The notes under the pieces were generated by a model that searched no databases, was not told the DNA's origin, and worked only from the letters and a program-made list of their open reading frames with translations. Positions 44,793 through 54,353 of a stretch of DNA of 64,000 bases are shown here, in pieces; the stretch's first letter is position 1, and the number at the start of each line of letters is the position of its first letter. Origin of the DNA: Pseudarthrobacter sp. NamE2. Lineage in GTDB: Bacteria > Actinomycetota > Actinomycetes > Actinomycetales > Micrococcaceae. Both the position numbers and the translations under genes were made by a program. Location of the stretch: the NCBI RefSeq assembly GCF_005796205.1, contig NZ_VAHN01000008.1, forward strand, positions 124,001 to 188,000, read 5' to 3'.

Positions 44793-46913
44793 TTACAGCC
44801 CCAGCTCGGCCGGCAGTGCGACCTCCTCACCCAGGACGTTGCGGGCCAGGAAGGACTCTACGACCTGGTACCAGACCTTCGCGTGCTGCGGCTGGAGTAC
44901 CCAGTGGTTCTCGTCGGGGAAGTACAGAAACCGGTGCAGTGTCCGGCCGTCCTGGTCCGCGGCGAGCCCGGACTTGGACAGCAGTTCGTACCAGAGCCGC
45001 AGGCCTTCGCCGATGGGCACCCGGTAGTCCTTGTCGCCGTGGATGACCAGCATGGGTGTTTTGATCTTTTCCACGTGGAGGTGCGGCGAGTTGTTCAACG
45101 CCATGTCTTCTGTCATTTCCTTCAGCCAGTACTGTGAGGCGTCGGTGGTGGGGCCGAACTGGTCCAGGTCCCATAGGCTGGCGTGGGTGACGATGGCCTT
45201 GAAGCGGTCCGTCTGCCCGGCCACCCAGTTGGCCATGTAGCCGCCGAAGGAGCCTCCCATTGCGGCCGTCCGGTCCGCGTCAATATCAGGCCTTTCCACG
45301 GCCGCGTCGGTCACGGCCATCAGGTCCGTGAACGGTGCTTTGCCCCATGAGCCCCAGCCGCGCTGGATGTTGGCCTGGCCGTAGCCTGTGGACAGCGCCG
45401 GGTCCGGCAGGAGCACTGCGTAGCCCCTGGCCGTGAGGAGCCATGGGTTCCACCGCCACGTCCAGGCATTCCACGATCCAAGCGGTCCGCCGTGGATCCA
45501 CAGGAGCAACGGGGCCGGCTTCTTTGCCAATGCACGCTCGGGCAGGGCAAGGTAGGCCGGCACCCGGGCACCGTCCGGGCCAGTTGCCGCGATGCGTTCC
45601 AGCCGGCCGGGGTACGCCGGCCGTTCCGCTGGCGCCGGAAGCCGGGTCACTTCTCCGGTCAGCAGATCGATGCGTACCGCTTCGGGCGGAAACTCGTAGG
45701 AGCTGCGCAGGGCGTAGGCAGTGCGGCCCTCAGAGGAAACCACGACGTCGGTGTAGGCCGCAACGTCGGCCGTGACCCGGGTGACGCCTGCTTCAGCGGA
45801 AGCAGCCGGAATGCTGATCCGGAAAAGGGGCGACGCACCATCGTCGTCCGCTGTAACGAGGAGGGCGGAACCGTCCGGAAGCCATGCCGCTGGTTTTGCC
45901 CAGCGGTCCCAGTGGTGCGCCAGGGGCTGCAGGCCGTTGCCCTCATCTGCCGGGTCCACAAGGCTCAGCAGGTGAAGCTTCACCTCCGGCGCGCGGTGCG
46001 GTGTGGAATCGCTCTCGCTCACTACCACCAGCGTGCGGCCGTCGGGGCTGACGGGGCCGGGGAAGTAGCTCATGCCCGGCCGGTCCAGGAGGACTTTTGT
46101 GCTGCCGGAGGCCACATCCACGGATACCAGGATGGACCGGCTGTCCGCCCTGGCCAACGGCTTGGTGAGGCTCGTGTAGATGGTCCGGCCGTCGGGGCTG
46201 ACCACCGTCTCCGCTTCCCTGAGCCTGGGTCCGACGTCGGGCGTGAGGTTCCGCAGGACCAGCGGCGGGATGACGTCAACAGTGGCAGGCTTGCCCGGCG
46301 CCTCGTCTTCCCCCGGTTCCACGGCGAAAATACGCGGCTGGCCGGGGCCAAGGTCGGCGTCCCAGTACCGCACCGGGTACTCGCTGTGCAGGATGGCGGA
46401 GACCCTTTTGTCCTTGCGGGCTTTCCGGCGCTGGGCGTCGTCCTCCTCATCGGTGGAGCCGGCCAGGACCTCAGCGGTCACGAACGCCGCGTCCGCGTTC
46501 CTGGCAGTGAACACCCCGCCGACGCCTCCTGACCGGCTGAGCACTACGCGGGCTTCCCCGCCGTCGGCAGGAAGCAGCCAGAGGGCGCCGACCGGGTCCT
46601 CTTCCGGGCTGTCCGGGTCCGGGCGCGCGGATGTGAAGTAGACGTCGCCGTTAGCGGCGAAGGCGGCACCGGCTTCGCCCTTGGCGCTGCGGGTGATGCG
46701 CCGGGCGTGCTTCTGCCCGGCTGGGTCCAGTTCCCACAAAGCAGTGGCGAACTCGGTTCCTTTGCCGTTCAGGGTGCTGACGGTGGTGACCAGGCGGGCC
46801 CCGTCGGGGCTGAGGCTCAGGCCGCTTACCCGCGGGATGGACAGGTAGTGGTCGAGGTCGTGGAAAGGGGTCTGTGGTTGCTCGTCCGGGATCGCCGGAT
46901 TCTGATTAGCCAT
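44793..46913 (-). CDS. S9 family peptidase (prolyl oligopeptidase type)
   Basis: The 706-residue serine peptidase has an N-terminal beta-propeller with repeated VSPDGRT-type blades (about 30-430) that limits access to small peptides, and a C-terminal alpha/beta hydrolase domain. The catalytic triad is visible: Ser in GGSFGGYMANWVAG, Asp in VIHGDKDYRVPI and His in DENHWVLQP. No signal peptide, so it is cytoplasmic. It is a single gene between the palindrome and the clpC terminator. Confidence 0.92.
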   Translation of the reverse strand: MANQNPAIPDEQPQTPFHDLDHYLSIPRVSGLSLSPDGARLVTTVSTLNGKGTEFATALWELDPAGQKHARRITRSAKGEAGAAFAANGDVYFTSARPDPDSPEEDPVGALWLLPADGGEARVVLSRSGGVGGVFTARNADAAFVTAEVLAGSTDEEDDAQRRKARKDKRVSAILHSEYPVRYWDADLGPGQPRIFAVEPGEDEAPGKPATVDVIPPLVLRNLTPDVGPRLREAETVVSPDGRTIYTSLTKPLARADSRSILVSVDVASGSTKVLLDRPGMSYFPGPVSPDGRTLVVVSESDSTPHRAPEVKLHLLSLVDPADEGNGLQPLAHHWDRWAKPAAWLPDGSALLVTADDDGASPLFRISIPAASAEAGVTRVTADVAAYTDVVVSSEGRTAYALRSSYEFPPEAVRIDLLTGEVTRLPAPAERPAYPGRLERIAATGPDGARVPAYLALPERALAKKPAPLLLWIHGGPLGSWNAWTWRWNPWLLTARGYAVLLPDPALSTGYGQANIQRGWGSWGKAPFTDLMAVTDAAVERPDIDADRTAAMGGSFGGYMANWVAGQTDRFKAIVTHASLWDLDQFGPTTDASQYWLKEMTEDMALNNSPHLHVEKIKTPMLVIHGDKDYRVPIGEGLRLWYELLSKSGLAADQDGRTLHRFLYFPDENHWVLQPQHAKVWYQVVESFLARNVLGEEVALPAELGL

Positions 46914-47019
46914 GCCCCTGATTCAACACGGTTTGTGTCCCGGAACACAGCAGCCACACGACTCGAACCGGACCGCTGCGCCAGGAAAGGGCAGACCGTC
47001 CTGCCGGGGGCAAGCGAAA

Positions 47020-47048
47020 GCCCCGCCGGCTCTGGGAGCTGGCGGGGC
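47020..47048 (-). terminator. Terminator after clpC
   Basis: On the minus strand GCCCCGCC pairs with GGCGGGGC, with a smaller AGCTC/GAGCC-like hairpin inside, followed by TTTCGCTT. It lies just past the clpC stop codon at 47063. Confidence 0.75.
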
Positions 47049-47062
47049 CATCGGTATTGCAC

Positions 47063-49555
47063 TTAGACGCTCGGCGCGATCTCCGGGATGCGGGGCTTCG
47101 CGTTGCCGGCGAAGGTGAACTTTGCGTCGTCGCCTTCGCCTTCCACGTCCACCACGACGATGTCGCCGGGGTGGATGTCGCCAAAGAGGATCTTCTCGGA
47201 GAGCTGGTCCTCAATCTCGCGCTGGATGGTGCGGCGCAGGGGCCGGGCACCCATGGCGGGATCATAGCCGCGGGTTGCCAGCAGCACCTTGGCGGCGGGC
47301 GTGAGCTCGATGCCCATGTCCTTGTCCTTGAGGCGCTTCTCCAGGCGGGTGACGAACAGGTCCACGATCTCGATGATCTCGTCCTGGGTGAGCTGCGGGA
47401 ACACCACTACGTCATCCACACGGTTCAGGAACTCGGGCCGGAAGTGCTGCTTGAGTTCCTCGGTCACACGGGCACGCATGCGGTTGTAGCCGGTCTGCGT
47501 GTCGGTGCCAGACTGGAAGCCGGTGGCAACGCTCTTGGAGATGTCCCGGGTACCCAGGTTGGTGGTCATGATGATCACGGTGTTTTTGAAGTCCACCACA
47601 CGGCCCTGGGAGTCGGTCAAGCGGCCGTCTTCCAGGATCTGCAACAGCGAGTTGAAGAGGTCCGCGTGGGCCTTCTCCACCTCGTCGAACAGCACCACGG
47701 AGAACGGACGGCGGCGGACCTTCTCGGTCAGCTGGCCACCCTCTTCGTAGCCCACATAGCCTGGAGGGGCACCGAACAGCCGCGAGACGGTGTGCTTCTC
47801 GGAGTATTCGGACATGTCCAGGGTGATAAGGGCGTCCTCTTCGCCGAACAGGAACTCAGCGAGTGCCTTGGCGAGCTCGGTCTTGCCGACGCCGGTGGGG
47901 CCGGCGAAGATGAACGAGCCGCCGGGACGCTTGGGGTCCTTGAGCCCTGCACGGGTGCGGCGGATCGCCTGGGACAGTGCCTTGATGGCCTCGTTCTGGC
48001 CGACGACGCGCTTGTGCAGTTCCTCTTCCATTTTCAGCAGGCGCGAGGACTCTTCCTCGGTCAGCTTGAACACGGGGATGCCGGTGGAGTTGGCCAGCAC
48101 CTCGGCGATGAGGTCCTCATCCACCTCGGAGATGTCGTCCATGCCGCCGGACTTCCAGTGACGCTCCTTCTCCGACCGCTCGGAAATCATCTTCTGCTCC
48201 TTGTCGCGGAGCGCAGCGGCACCTTCAAAGTCCTGGGCATCGATGGCGGATTCCTTCTCCATCTTCAGCTTGGCGATGCGCTCGTCCATGGCCTTCAGCT
48301 CCGGCGGAGCGGTCATGCGGCGGATGCGCAGCCGTGCGCCGGCCTCGTCGATCAGGTCGATCGCCTTGTCCGGGAGGAAGCGGTCCGAGATGTAGCGCTC
48401 GGCGAGGCTGGCAGCAGAGGCCAGGGCGCCGTCGGTGATGGTGACGCGGTGGTGCGCCTCGTAGCGGTCACGCAGGCCCTTGAGGATCTCGATGGCGTGC
48501 GCCACGGAGGGTTCCTTGACCTGGATCGGCTGGAAGCGGCGCTCCAGCGCGGCGTCCTTCTCGATGTGCTTGCGGTACTCGTCCAGCGTGGTGGCACCGA
48601 TGGTCTGCAGCTCGCCGCGGGCCAGCATCGGCTTCAGGATGGATGCTGCGTCGATGGCGCCTTCTGCGGCACCGGCACCCACCAGGGTGTGGATCTCGTC
48701 GATGAACAGGATGATGTCGCCGCGGGTGCGGATCTCCTTGAGGACCTTCTTCAGGCGCTCTTCGAAGTCACCGCGGTAGCGGGAGCCTGCCACCAGGGAG
48801 CCGAGGTCCAGGGTGTAGAGCTGCTTGTCCTTGATGGTCTCGGGGACGTCGCCGCGGACGATCGCCTGGGCCAGGCCTTCGACGACGGCCGTCTTGCCGA
48901 CGCCGGGCTCGCCGATAAGGACGGGGTTGTTCTTGGTGCGGCGGGAGAGGACCTGCATAACGCGTTCCATCTCCTGCTCGCGGCCGATGACCGGGTCCAG
49001 CTTGTTCTCGCGCGCAGCCTGGGTGAGGTTGCGGCCGAACTGGTCCAGGACCACGGAACCGGCAGGGGCACCCTCGGGCTGGCCGGAACCGGCGCCGGCG
49101 CCGGTGGTTTCCTTCCCCTGGTAGCCGGAGAGCAGCTGGATGACCTGCTGGCGGACCCGGTTGAGGTCTGCGCCGAGCTTGACCAGCACCTGCGCGGCGA
49201 CACCTTCACCCTCACGGATCAGGCCGAGCAGGATGTGCTCCGTGCCGATGTAGTTGTGGCCGAGCTGCAGGGCCTCGCGCAGCGAGAGCTCCAGCACCTT
49301 CTTGGCACGGGGCGTGAAGGGGATGTGGCCGGAGGGCGCCTGCTGGCCCTGGCCAATGATCTCCTGCACCTGCTCGCGAACGCCGTCGAGCGAAATGCTC
49401 AAGGACTCAAGAGCTTTGGCGGCAACGCCCTCACCCTCGTGGATCAAACCCAAGAGGATGTGTTCGGTACCGATGTAATTGTGGTTCAGCATGCGTGCCT
49501 CTTCTTGGGCAAGCACAACTACGCGACGGGCACGGTCCGTAAATCGCTCAAACAT
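47063..49555 (-). CDS. clpC: ATP-dependent Clp protease ATP-binding subunit ClpC
   Basis: The 830-residue AAA+ unfoldase feeds proteins to ClpP. Domains in order: two Clp N repeats ([20 protein letters not shown] and [18 protein letters not shown], then a second copy), NBD1 with [15 protein letters not shown], a UVR-type helical segment ([20 protein letters not shown]), and NBD2 with [15 protein letters not shown] and the C-terminal D2-small domain. Full length for actinobacterial ClpC, which is usually essential. It is a single gene with its own terminator. The 300-base upstream region should hold its promoter. Confidence 0.97.
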   Translation of the reverse strand: MFERFTDRARRVVVLAQEEARMLNHNYIGTEHILLGLIHEGEGVAAKALESLSISLDGVREQVQEIIGQGQQAPSGHIPFTPRAKKVLELSLREALQLGHNYIGTEHILLGLIREGEGVAAQVLVKLGADLNRVRQQVIQLLSGYQGKETTGAGAGSGQPEGAPAGSVVLDQFGRNLTQAARENKLDPVIGREQEMERVMQVLSRRTKNNPVLIGEPGVGKTAVVEGLAQAIVRGDVPETIKDKQLYTLDLGSLVAGSRYRGDFEERLKKVLKEIRTRGDIILFIDEIHTLVGAGAAEGAIDAASILKPMLARGELQTIGATTLDEYRKHIEKDAALERRFQPIQVKEPSVAHAIEILKGLRDRYEAHHRVTITDGALASAASLAERYISDRFLPDKAIDLIDEAGARLRIRRMTAPPELKAMDERIAKLKMEKESAIDAQDFEGAAALRDKEQKMISERSEKERHWKSGGMDDISEVDEDLIAEVLANSTGIPVFKLTEEESSRLLKMEEELHKRVVGQNEAIKALSQAIRRTRAGLKDPKRPGGSFIFAGPTGVGKTELAKALAEFLFGEEDALITLDMSEYSEKHTVSRLFGAPPGYVGYEEGGQLTEKVRRRPFSVVLFDEVEKAHADLFNSLLQILEDGRLTDSQGRVVDFKNTVIIMTTNLGTRDISKSVATGFQSGTDTQTGYNRMRARVTEELKQHFRPEFLNRVDDVVVFPQLTQDEIIEIVDLFVTRLEKRLKDKDMGIELTPAAKVLLATRGYDPAMGARPLRRTIQREIEDQLSEKILFGDIHPGDIVVVDVEGEGDDAKFTFAGNAKPRIPEIAPSV

Positions 49556-49871
49556 TTCGCCACACTCCTAGCTACGACGTACTTTGATGCTACGTGGCGG
49601 GCCCGGACTTGTGGAGCGTGTTCGCCACAGGGGAAACCTGCAGCGTCGGGAATAACGGCCCGGCAGTGCCCTCGGCCGAAGTGCGGCTTCCGGAAGCGGC
49701 CGGAAAGGCGGCCGCAAAGTTGGTGCCGCGAAGTTGATGCCGTCCCCGTACCGGCGTACTGGCGCCAGCTGCCGTCCGGACATATTTGGAGTATTCAATC
49801 CACCGGGCGGGGAAGCGCGGTAAAAACCGCGACGGCGGCACCCGGCCTTCGGATTATAGGGTTACGAAACC
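49556..49871. other. clpC upstream region
   Basis: No gene is visible. It contains the clpC ribosome binding site (AGGAG before the ATG) and probably its promoter. The palindrome-like TTCGCCACAGGGGAA at 49621-49635 resembles a degenerate ClgR site but lacks the second GCG half. Confidence 0.4.
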
Positions 49872-49910
49872 AAAAACCCTGCTCCGCCGTGGCGGGAAGC
49901 AGGGTTTTTT
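49872..49910 (-). terminator. Terminator after lsr2
   Basis: AAAAACCCTGCT-CCGCC and GGCGG-AAGCAGGGTTTTTT form a near-perfect stem with T-runs at both ends. It lies 19 bases past the lsr2 stop codon, and A/T runs on both sides make it work in both directions. Confidence 0.88.
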
Positions 49911-49928
49911 CGTGACACGCGGCAGGGC

Positions 49929-50267
49929 CTAGGAATTTGCCTTTTGGTAGGCTTCCTGGATTTCGGCCTGAATTCGGCCGCGGCTGTTAACGGTGTAACC
50001 GTTATCCCGCGCCCATTGCCGGATCTGTGCCGAATCGTTGCTGCGGCCCCCGGAAGGAGCCTTTGCGGCGCGGGCGGTACTGCGCCCGCCCCCCGAAGCC
50101 TTTCGTGCAGCTGATATAAACCGCTCGAGCGACGACCGAAGTTCGGAGGCGTTGGCCGCCGAAAGATCGATCTCATAGTTGACCCCGTCAAGTCCAAACT
50201 TGACATTCTCGTCTGCGGATCCCCCATCCAGATCATCAACGAGGATGATGTTTACTTTCTGTGCCAT
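49929..50267 (-). CDS. lsr2: Nucleoid-associated protein Lsr2
   Basis: The 112-residue H-NS-like protein of actinobacteria binds AT-rich DNA in the minor groove and silences foreign genes. The N-terminal dimerisation domain (VNIILVDDLDGGSADENVKF) is followed by a flexible basic linker and the C-terminal DNA-binding helices IRQWARDNGYTVNSRGRIQA, with the RGR hook. ATG start at 50267. A single gene with a strong terminator. It may silence AT-richer segments such as the first 5 kb of this window (inference). Confidence 0.96.
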   Translation of the reverse strand: MAQKVNIILVDDLDGGSADENVKFGLDGVNYEIDLSAANASELRSSLERFISAARKASGGGRSTARAAKAPSGGRSNDSAQIRQWARDNGYTVNSRGRIQAEIQEAYQKANS

Positions 50268-50407
50268 TTAAAGACTTCCTCTTGGAAAGGGTGGTTTTCA
50301 GAAAAGCAGGATGTTTCCCTAAAAAGTATGACTCTTTTTATGGCAACGCGTCAAAGCGCCTAATGGTTCCCTGGGGATAACCGGAGCACAGCAGATTATG
50401 GGATTTG

Positions 50408-50614
50408 CTATTTGGATTCGGGGTCAGGGCGGTCGGCGGGCTCCGCTTCTGCGGCCGGAAGCTCTCCAGCCTGCGATGCCCGCGCGTCGGCTTCCGCCTG
50501 GGCGCGGGCCTCTGCCTGCCGTTCTGACTTGTCCGCGTTGAAAATCGCCTTCATGGCGAACCAGAAAAGGAGGCCTACCACCAGGGAGGGCAGGAGGACT
50601 GCTACGTATTCCAT
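50408..50614 (-). CDS. Small single-span membrane protein
   Basis: The 68-residue protein has one N-terminal membrane segment (YVAVLLPSLVVGLLFWFAMK) followed by an Ala/Glu-rich, disordered, acidic tail. It lies two bases downstream of lysS on the same strand, so the two are co-transcribed. The position after lysS is shared in related genomes as far as I recall. Its function is unknown. Confidence 0.7.
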   Translation of the reverse strand: MEYVAVLLPSLVVGLLFWFAMKAIFNADKSERQAEARAQAEADARASQAGELPAAEAEPADRPDPESK

Positions 50615-50616
50615 GC

Positions 50617-52155
50617 CTAGTGCCCTTCAGGCTTCAGCAGCGGGAACAGGATGGTTTCCCGGATTCCGGCACCAGTGAAGAGCATGACCAGGCGGTCGAT
50701 GCCCAGGCCGATGCCGCCCATCGGCGGAGCGCCGTACTCCAGCGCACGCAGGAAGTCCTCGTCCAGCTGCATGGCTTCCACATCGCCGGCAGCGGCGTGC
50801 ATGGACTGCTCGGTGAGGCGTTCGCGCTGGATGACAGGATCGATCAGCTCGGAAAACGCGGTGCCCCGCTCCATGCCGCCGATGATCAGGTCCCAGGCCT
50901 CGATGAGCCGGCCGTCCTCGCGGTGCGGGCGGGCCAGCGGCTGGGCCGACGGCGGGTAGTCGTATACGAAGGTGGGGTTCAGCAGCGTGGGCTCCACGAT
51001 CTCGCCGAACAGCTCTACCACCAGCTTCTCGGCGTCCCATTTGGGGTCCACCTTGACCTCGTGCTTTTCAGCAATCTCCCGCAGCACCTCAAGCGGGGTT
51101 TCCGGCGTGATCTCCTGGCCGACGGCGTCGGAAAGTCCCGGATATACGGCCAGCCAGGCCCACTCGCCGTCGAGGTTGATCTCCCCGGCCTCGGCCTGGA
51201 TGGTGCGGCCGGCACCCACGGCATCGGCGGCGTCCAGGATGATCTCCTTGATCCGCTCGGCCATGACAAACTGGTCCGCCCATGCCTCGTAGCACTCAAG
51301 CGTGGTGAATTCGGGGCTGTGGGTGGAGTCCACGCCTTCATTGCGGAATACGCGGCCCATGTCGTAGACACGGTCGATGCCGCCCACCACTGCGCGCTTG
51401 AGGTACAGCTCGGTGGCGATGCGCAGGGTCATCTTCTGGTCGAACGCGTTCATGTGCGTTTCGAACGGGCGTGCCAGCGCGCCGCCGTGGACCAGCTGCA
51501 GGATGGGCGTCTCCACCTCCACGTAGTTGTGGCGGAAGAGCGTTTCGCGGATGGAGCGGGTGATGGCTGCGCGGGTGTACACCATCTCGCGAGCCTCGTC
51601 ACGGACCATCAGGTCCACGTAGCGTTGGCGGACGCGGGTTTCCTCGTTCAGTTCCGCGTGCAGCACCGGCAGCGGGCGCAGCGCCTTGGAGGCCATGGCC
51701 CAGGAGTCGGCCATGATGGACAGTTCGCCGCGGCGGGAGGAGATGACCTCGCCCTTGATGAACACGTGGTCGCCCAGGTCCACCAGCGCCTTCCAGTCGG
51801 CGAGTGCTTCCTCGCCGATGTTGGCCAGGCTCAGCATGGCCTGCAGCCGGGTCCCCTTGCCGTCGGTGCCGCCCTCCTGGAGGGTTGCGAAGCAGAGCTT
51901 GCCCGTGTTGCGGATGAACACCACTCGGCCGGTGACGCCCACGACGTCACCAGTGGTGTCGTCCGCTTCAAGGTGGGCGTACTTTTCCCGGATCTCGGAC
52001 AGGGAGTGCGTCCGCTCCACCCCTACCGGATACGCCTCGGTGCCGCGCTCGATCAGTTTGGCGCGCTTCTCCATGCGGATCCGCATCTGCTCGCTGGCGT
52101 CGAGGGGCTCGGGGGCGTTCTTGGGGGCAGGGGTGTTTTGGGAAGTCACAGTCAT
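50617..52155 (-). CDS. lysS: Lysyl-tRNA synthetase, class II
   Basis: The 512-residue class II enzyme charges tRNA-Lys. The N-terminal OB-fold anticodon-binding domain (GVTGRVVFIRNTGKLCFATL) is followed by the catalytic core with motif 2 YDMGRVFRNEGVDSTHSPEF and motif 3 GGIGLGIDRLVMLF. The ATG at 52155 is chosen over the TTG one codon upstream. It is the main cytoplasmic type, not the LysX fusion. The length is normal. Confidence 0.97.
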   Translation of the reverse strand: MTVTSQNTPAPKNAPEPLDASEQMRIRMEKRAKLIERGTEAYPVGVERTHSLSEIREKYAHLEADDTTGDVVGVTGRVVFIRNTGKLCFATLQEGGTDGKGTRLQAMLSLANIGEEALADWKALVDLGDHVFIKGEVISSRRGELSIMADSWAMASKALRPLPVLHAELNEETRVRQRYVDLMVRDEAREMVYTRAAITRSIRETLFRHNYVEVETPILQLVHGGALARPFETHMNAFDQKMTLRIATELYLKRAVVGGIDRVYDMGRVFRNEGVDSTHSPEFTTLECYEAWADQFVMAERIKEIILDAADAVGAGRTIQAEAGEINLDGEWAWLAVYPGLSDAVGQEITPETPLEVLREIAEKHEVKVDPKWDAEKLVVELFGEIVEPTLLNPTFVYDYPPSAQPLARPHREDGRLIEAWDLIIGGMERGTAFSELIDPVIQRERLTEQSMHAAAGDVEAMQLDEDFLRALEYGAPPMGGIGLGIDRLVMLFTGAGIRETILFPLLKPEGH

Positions 52156-52202
52156 CAAGTTTACCGGGACTTGGCATTCCCGCTTCCGCCTAGGATGGGC
52201 TG

Positions 52203-52438
52203 GTGAAAGAGCGGTTCCTCCAACGCACGACGGCGGCCGGCTGGCTTTGTACAGCTACGGCACCGGGGACGCGCCCGGCGGACGCCGCGTGGTGCGGATT
52301 GGCGGCGCCTTCCTGACCGCGCTGATCTGCCGGCCGTTTTCGATTGCACTGGCGGAAGGCCTTGGTGAGGGCCGGGCGGTGGACGTCTACGACCGCCGGG
52401 GCCGGGGGCGTTCGTCGGACCAGCCCGCCACGGCCCTG
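52203..52438 (+). pseudogene. 5' fragment of an alpha/beta hydrolase gene
   Basis: From the GTG at 52203 the frame begins KERFLQRT; a one-base shift near 52230 continues as DGGRLALYSYGTGDAPGGRR, then FLTALICRPFSIALAEGLGE and VDVYDRRGRGRSSDQPAT. This is the N-terminal third of an alpha/beta hydrolase like the intact gene at 62148, which has NRRGRGSS at the same place. The rest, including the catalytic triad, is gone: the sequence runs straight into the palindromic repeat at 52439. Confidence 0.75.
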
Positions 52439-52501
52439 GAGTTTTTGTCCAGATATGCAGACTTGGAGCGCCTGGAAGCCTGCATATCTGGACAAAAACT
52501 C
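52439..52501. repeat. Palindromic repeat element, copy 2
   Basis: A 63-base element with a perfect 22-bp stem; the outer part is GAGTTTTTGTCCAGATATG (52439-52457) and its exact complement CATATCTGGACAAAAACTC (52483-52501). Apart from one base in the left arm, these arms equal those of the copy at 15722. It ends the truncated hydrolase remnant and lies seven bases past the allophanate hydrolase stop codon on the other strand. Confidence 0.85.
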
Positions 52502-52508
52502 TTGGAGG

Positions 52509-54353
52509 TTAGGAGTGTCCTCCCCTGCTGAAGCCGGCGAGGGCGGCGTCGCCGAGGTCCTGCCAGATGCTGCGGCCCCTGGGTGCTGCGGTCCGGTCTG
52601 CAAGCCAGTCGCCCCACGCCGTGATGTCCTCCCCGGTGGCAGCGGCCGCCGCGTCGCAGGCGAATCCGACGGCGGTTGTGCCGTCCGCGAGCTGCACTGA
52701 CCCGAGCAGCATCGGCTCGGGAAGGGCGGCCAGGAACTGTCCCAGCCCGGCCGGGGACAGCAGCCACCGCTCCCCCGCCAGCTCCGCGCCGTCGTCGGAC
52801 CGGTACACACCGGGCTTGGGCGGCACCGTGTCCAGCGAGACCATCCGGTAGCGCGGGGCGGTGCGGACGTGCCCGTCCCACCGGGCGCCCAGCTCCTCCA
52901 GCTGCGGTGCCAGGGGCTGGCCCTTGCGGTGCGCGCCGACTACCACCAGCGGCACGGCCGCGGCGCCTGCCGCCACCGGCCAGGGAACGTCCGACGGCGG
53001 CTGGCCGGCGTCCGCTTTTGACTCGCCCGCCGCGCCGGCAGCAAAGAGTTCCGGCGCGGCAGGGGTGGTTTCGATCCTCCGCGCAATATCCGCCGCCACG
53101 GCGTCCTCGAAGGTCCGGGCCACCACTGTCAGGCCAAACTGGGCGCCCTCCACTTCGCCTGCCGGGACGGCCACGGCGCACAAATCAAACAGGTTGCAGA
53201 AGTTGGTGTAGGTGCCCATCCGGGAGTTCACCCCCACCGGATCCGCCGCCACTTGTTCCAGCGTGGGGTGGAACGGCGCCGTTGGGACCAGGAGGGCGTC
53301 GAAGCCGTCAAGCAGCGCCATGGCCCGCTGCTTCAGCTCCTCCAGCCTGGCCGTGTCTGCAACATACCGGTGCGCGGGCAGCTTCCCGGCGGCCCGGATG
53401 ATGCTCCCCACCGTGGGGTCGACGCCCGCCTGGCTGTCCGTCCCGCCGTCGGCCTTGTGGATGAAGTCGCCCACCGCCGCAAAGCGTTCCGCCACCAGCG
53501 CACCGTCGTACAGCAGCCGGGCCGCTTCGAGGAAGTTTTCGAACTCGATGGGCTCGGCGTCCACGCCCGCGTCCTTCAGCCGGCTTACCTGGCGGGCGAA
53601 TTCCTCCGCCCACGCACCCGGGAGCGCCGGCAGTGCGGCGGGGTATGCAACCCGCGGCTTTTCCGGTGCAGCCAGGCGGATGTCCGCCGGCCAGGCGCGG
53701 GAGCCGCCGGCCATAACTCCCATAGCCAGCTCTGCGGTGGACAGGTGCCGGGCGAAGATGGTGACGGCATCCCACGACCGGCAGGCCGGCACTACTCCTG
53801 CTGTGGACACAACATCCAGGGTGGGCTTGATGCCGACGATTCCCTGCAGCCCGGCCGGCACACGCCCGGAACCTGCGGTGTCGGTCCCGATGGCGATGTC
53901 CACCAGGCCCAGGGCAACCGCGACGGCCGATCCGGAGCTGGAGCCGCCGGAGATGAACTCCGGGCGGCGGGAGTCCCGGACAGCGCCGTACGGGCTGCGG
54001 GTTCCCACCAGTCCGGTAGCGAACTGGTCCAGGTTGGTGGCACCCAGGACCAGTGCTCCGGCTGAGCGGAGGCGGATTACCGCTTCCGCGTCCTGCTCCG
54101 GCGTGTACGCGAAGCCTGGGCAGGCCGCCGTCGTCGGGATGCCCGCGACGTCAACGTTGTTCTTGACCGCCAGCAGGAGCCCGGCAAGGGGCAGGCGGGC
54201 ACCGCCGGCCACCGCGGCATCGATGCCGGCGGCCTCCGCCAGGAGCTCGTCCTCCCCGCGCAGGGCAATCCAGATTTCCGGTCGGTCAACGGCTTCGATG
54301 GCGGCGAGCGCTGCGGCCACCCGCCGGGTGGCTGCGCCGGTTGTGGTGCTCAT
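52509..54353 (-). CDS. atzF: Allophanate hydrolase
   Basis: The 614-residue amidase-signature enzyme shows the Ser-cisSer-Lys triad: Lys in LLLAVKNNVDVAG, cis-Ser in SGGSSSGSAVAVAL and nucleophile Ser in GTDTAGSGRVPAGLQGIVGI. TYTNFCNLFDLCAVAVPAGE precedes a C-terminal domain that helps decarboxylation. It splits allophanate to ammonia and CO2. It is the last gene of the operon, and its ATG overlaps the carboxylase stop. In the carboxyguanidine route the substrate comes from UAAP1/UAAP2. Confidence 0.95.
   Translation of the reverse strand: MSTTTGAATRRVAAALAAIEAVDRPEIWIALRGEDELLAEAAGIDAAVAGGARLPLAGLLLAVKNNVDVAGIPTTAACPGFAYTPEQDAEAVIRLRSAGALVLGATNLDQFATGLVGTRSPYGAVRDSRRPEFISGGSSSGSAVAVALGLVDIAIGTDTAGSGRVPAGLQGIVGIKPTLDVVSTAGVVPACRSWDAVTIFARHLSTAELAMGVMAGGSRAWPADIRLAAPEKPRVAYPAALPALPGAWAEEFARQVSRLKDAGVDAEPIEFENFLEAARLLYDGALVAERFAAVGDFIHKADGGTDSQAGVDPTVGSIIRAAGKLPAHRYVADTARLEELKQRAMALLDGFDALLVPTAPFHPTLEQVAADPVGVNSRMGTYTNFCNLFDLCAVAVPAGEVEGAQFGLTVVARTFEDAVAADIARRIETTPAAPELFAAGAAGESKADAGQPPSDVPWPVAAGAAAVPLVVVGAHRKGQPLAPQLEELGARWDGHVRTAPRYRMVSLDTVPPKPGVYRSDDGAELAGERWLLSPAGLGQFLAALPEPMLLGSVQLADGTTAVGFACDAAAAATGEDITAWGDWLADRTAAPRGRSIWQDLGDAALAGFSRGGHS

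Noticed and set aside
49621..49635. ClgR operator upstream of clpC
   Set aside because: TTCGCCACAGGGGAA is palindrome-like but lacks the second GCG half expected of ClgR sites; too weak to call.
47057..49915. A 952-codon open frame opposite clpC
   Set aside because: It is the antisense of a GC-rich coding gene; clpC on the minus strand has all domains and motifs, while this frame has none.
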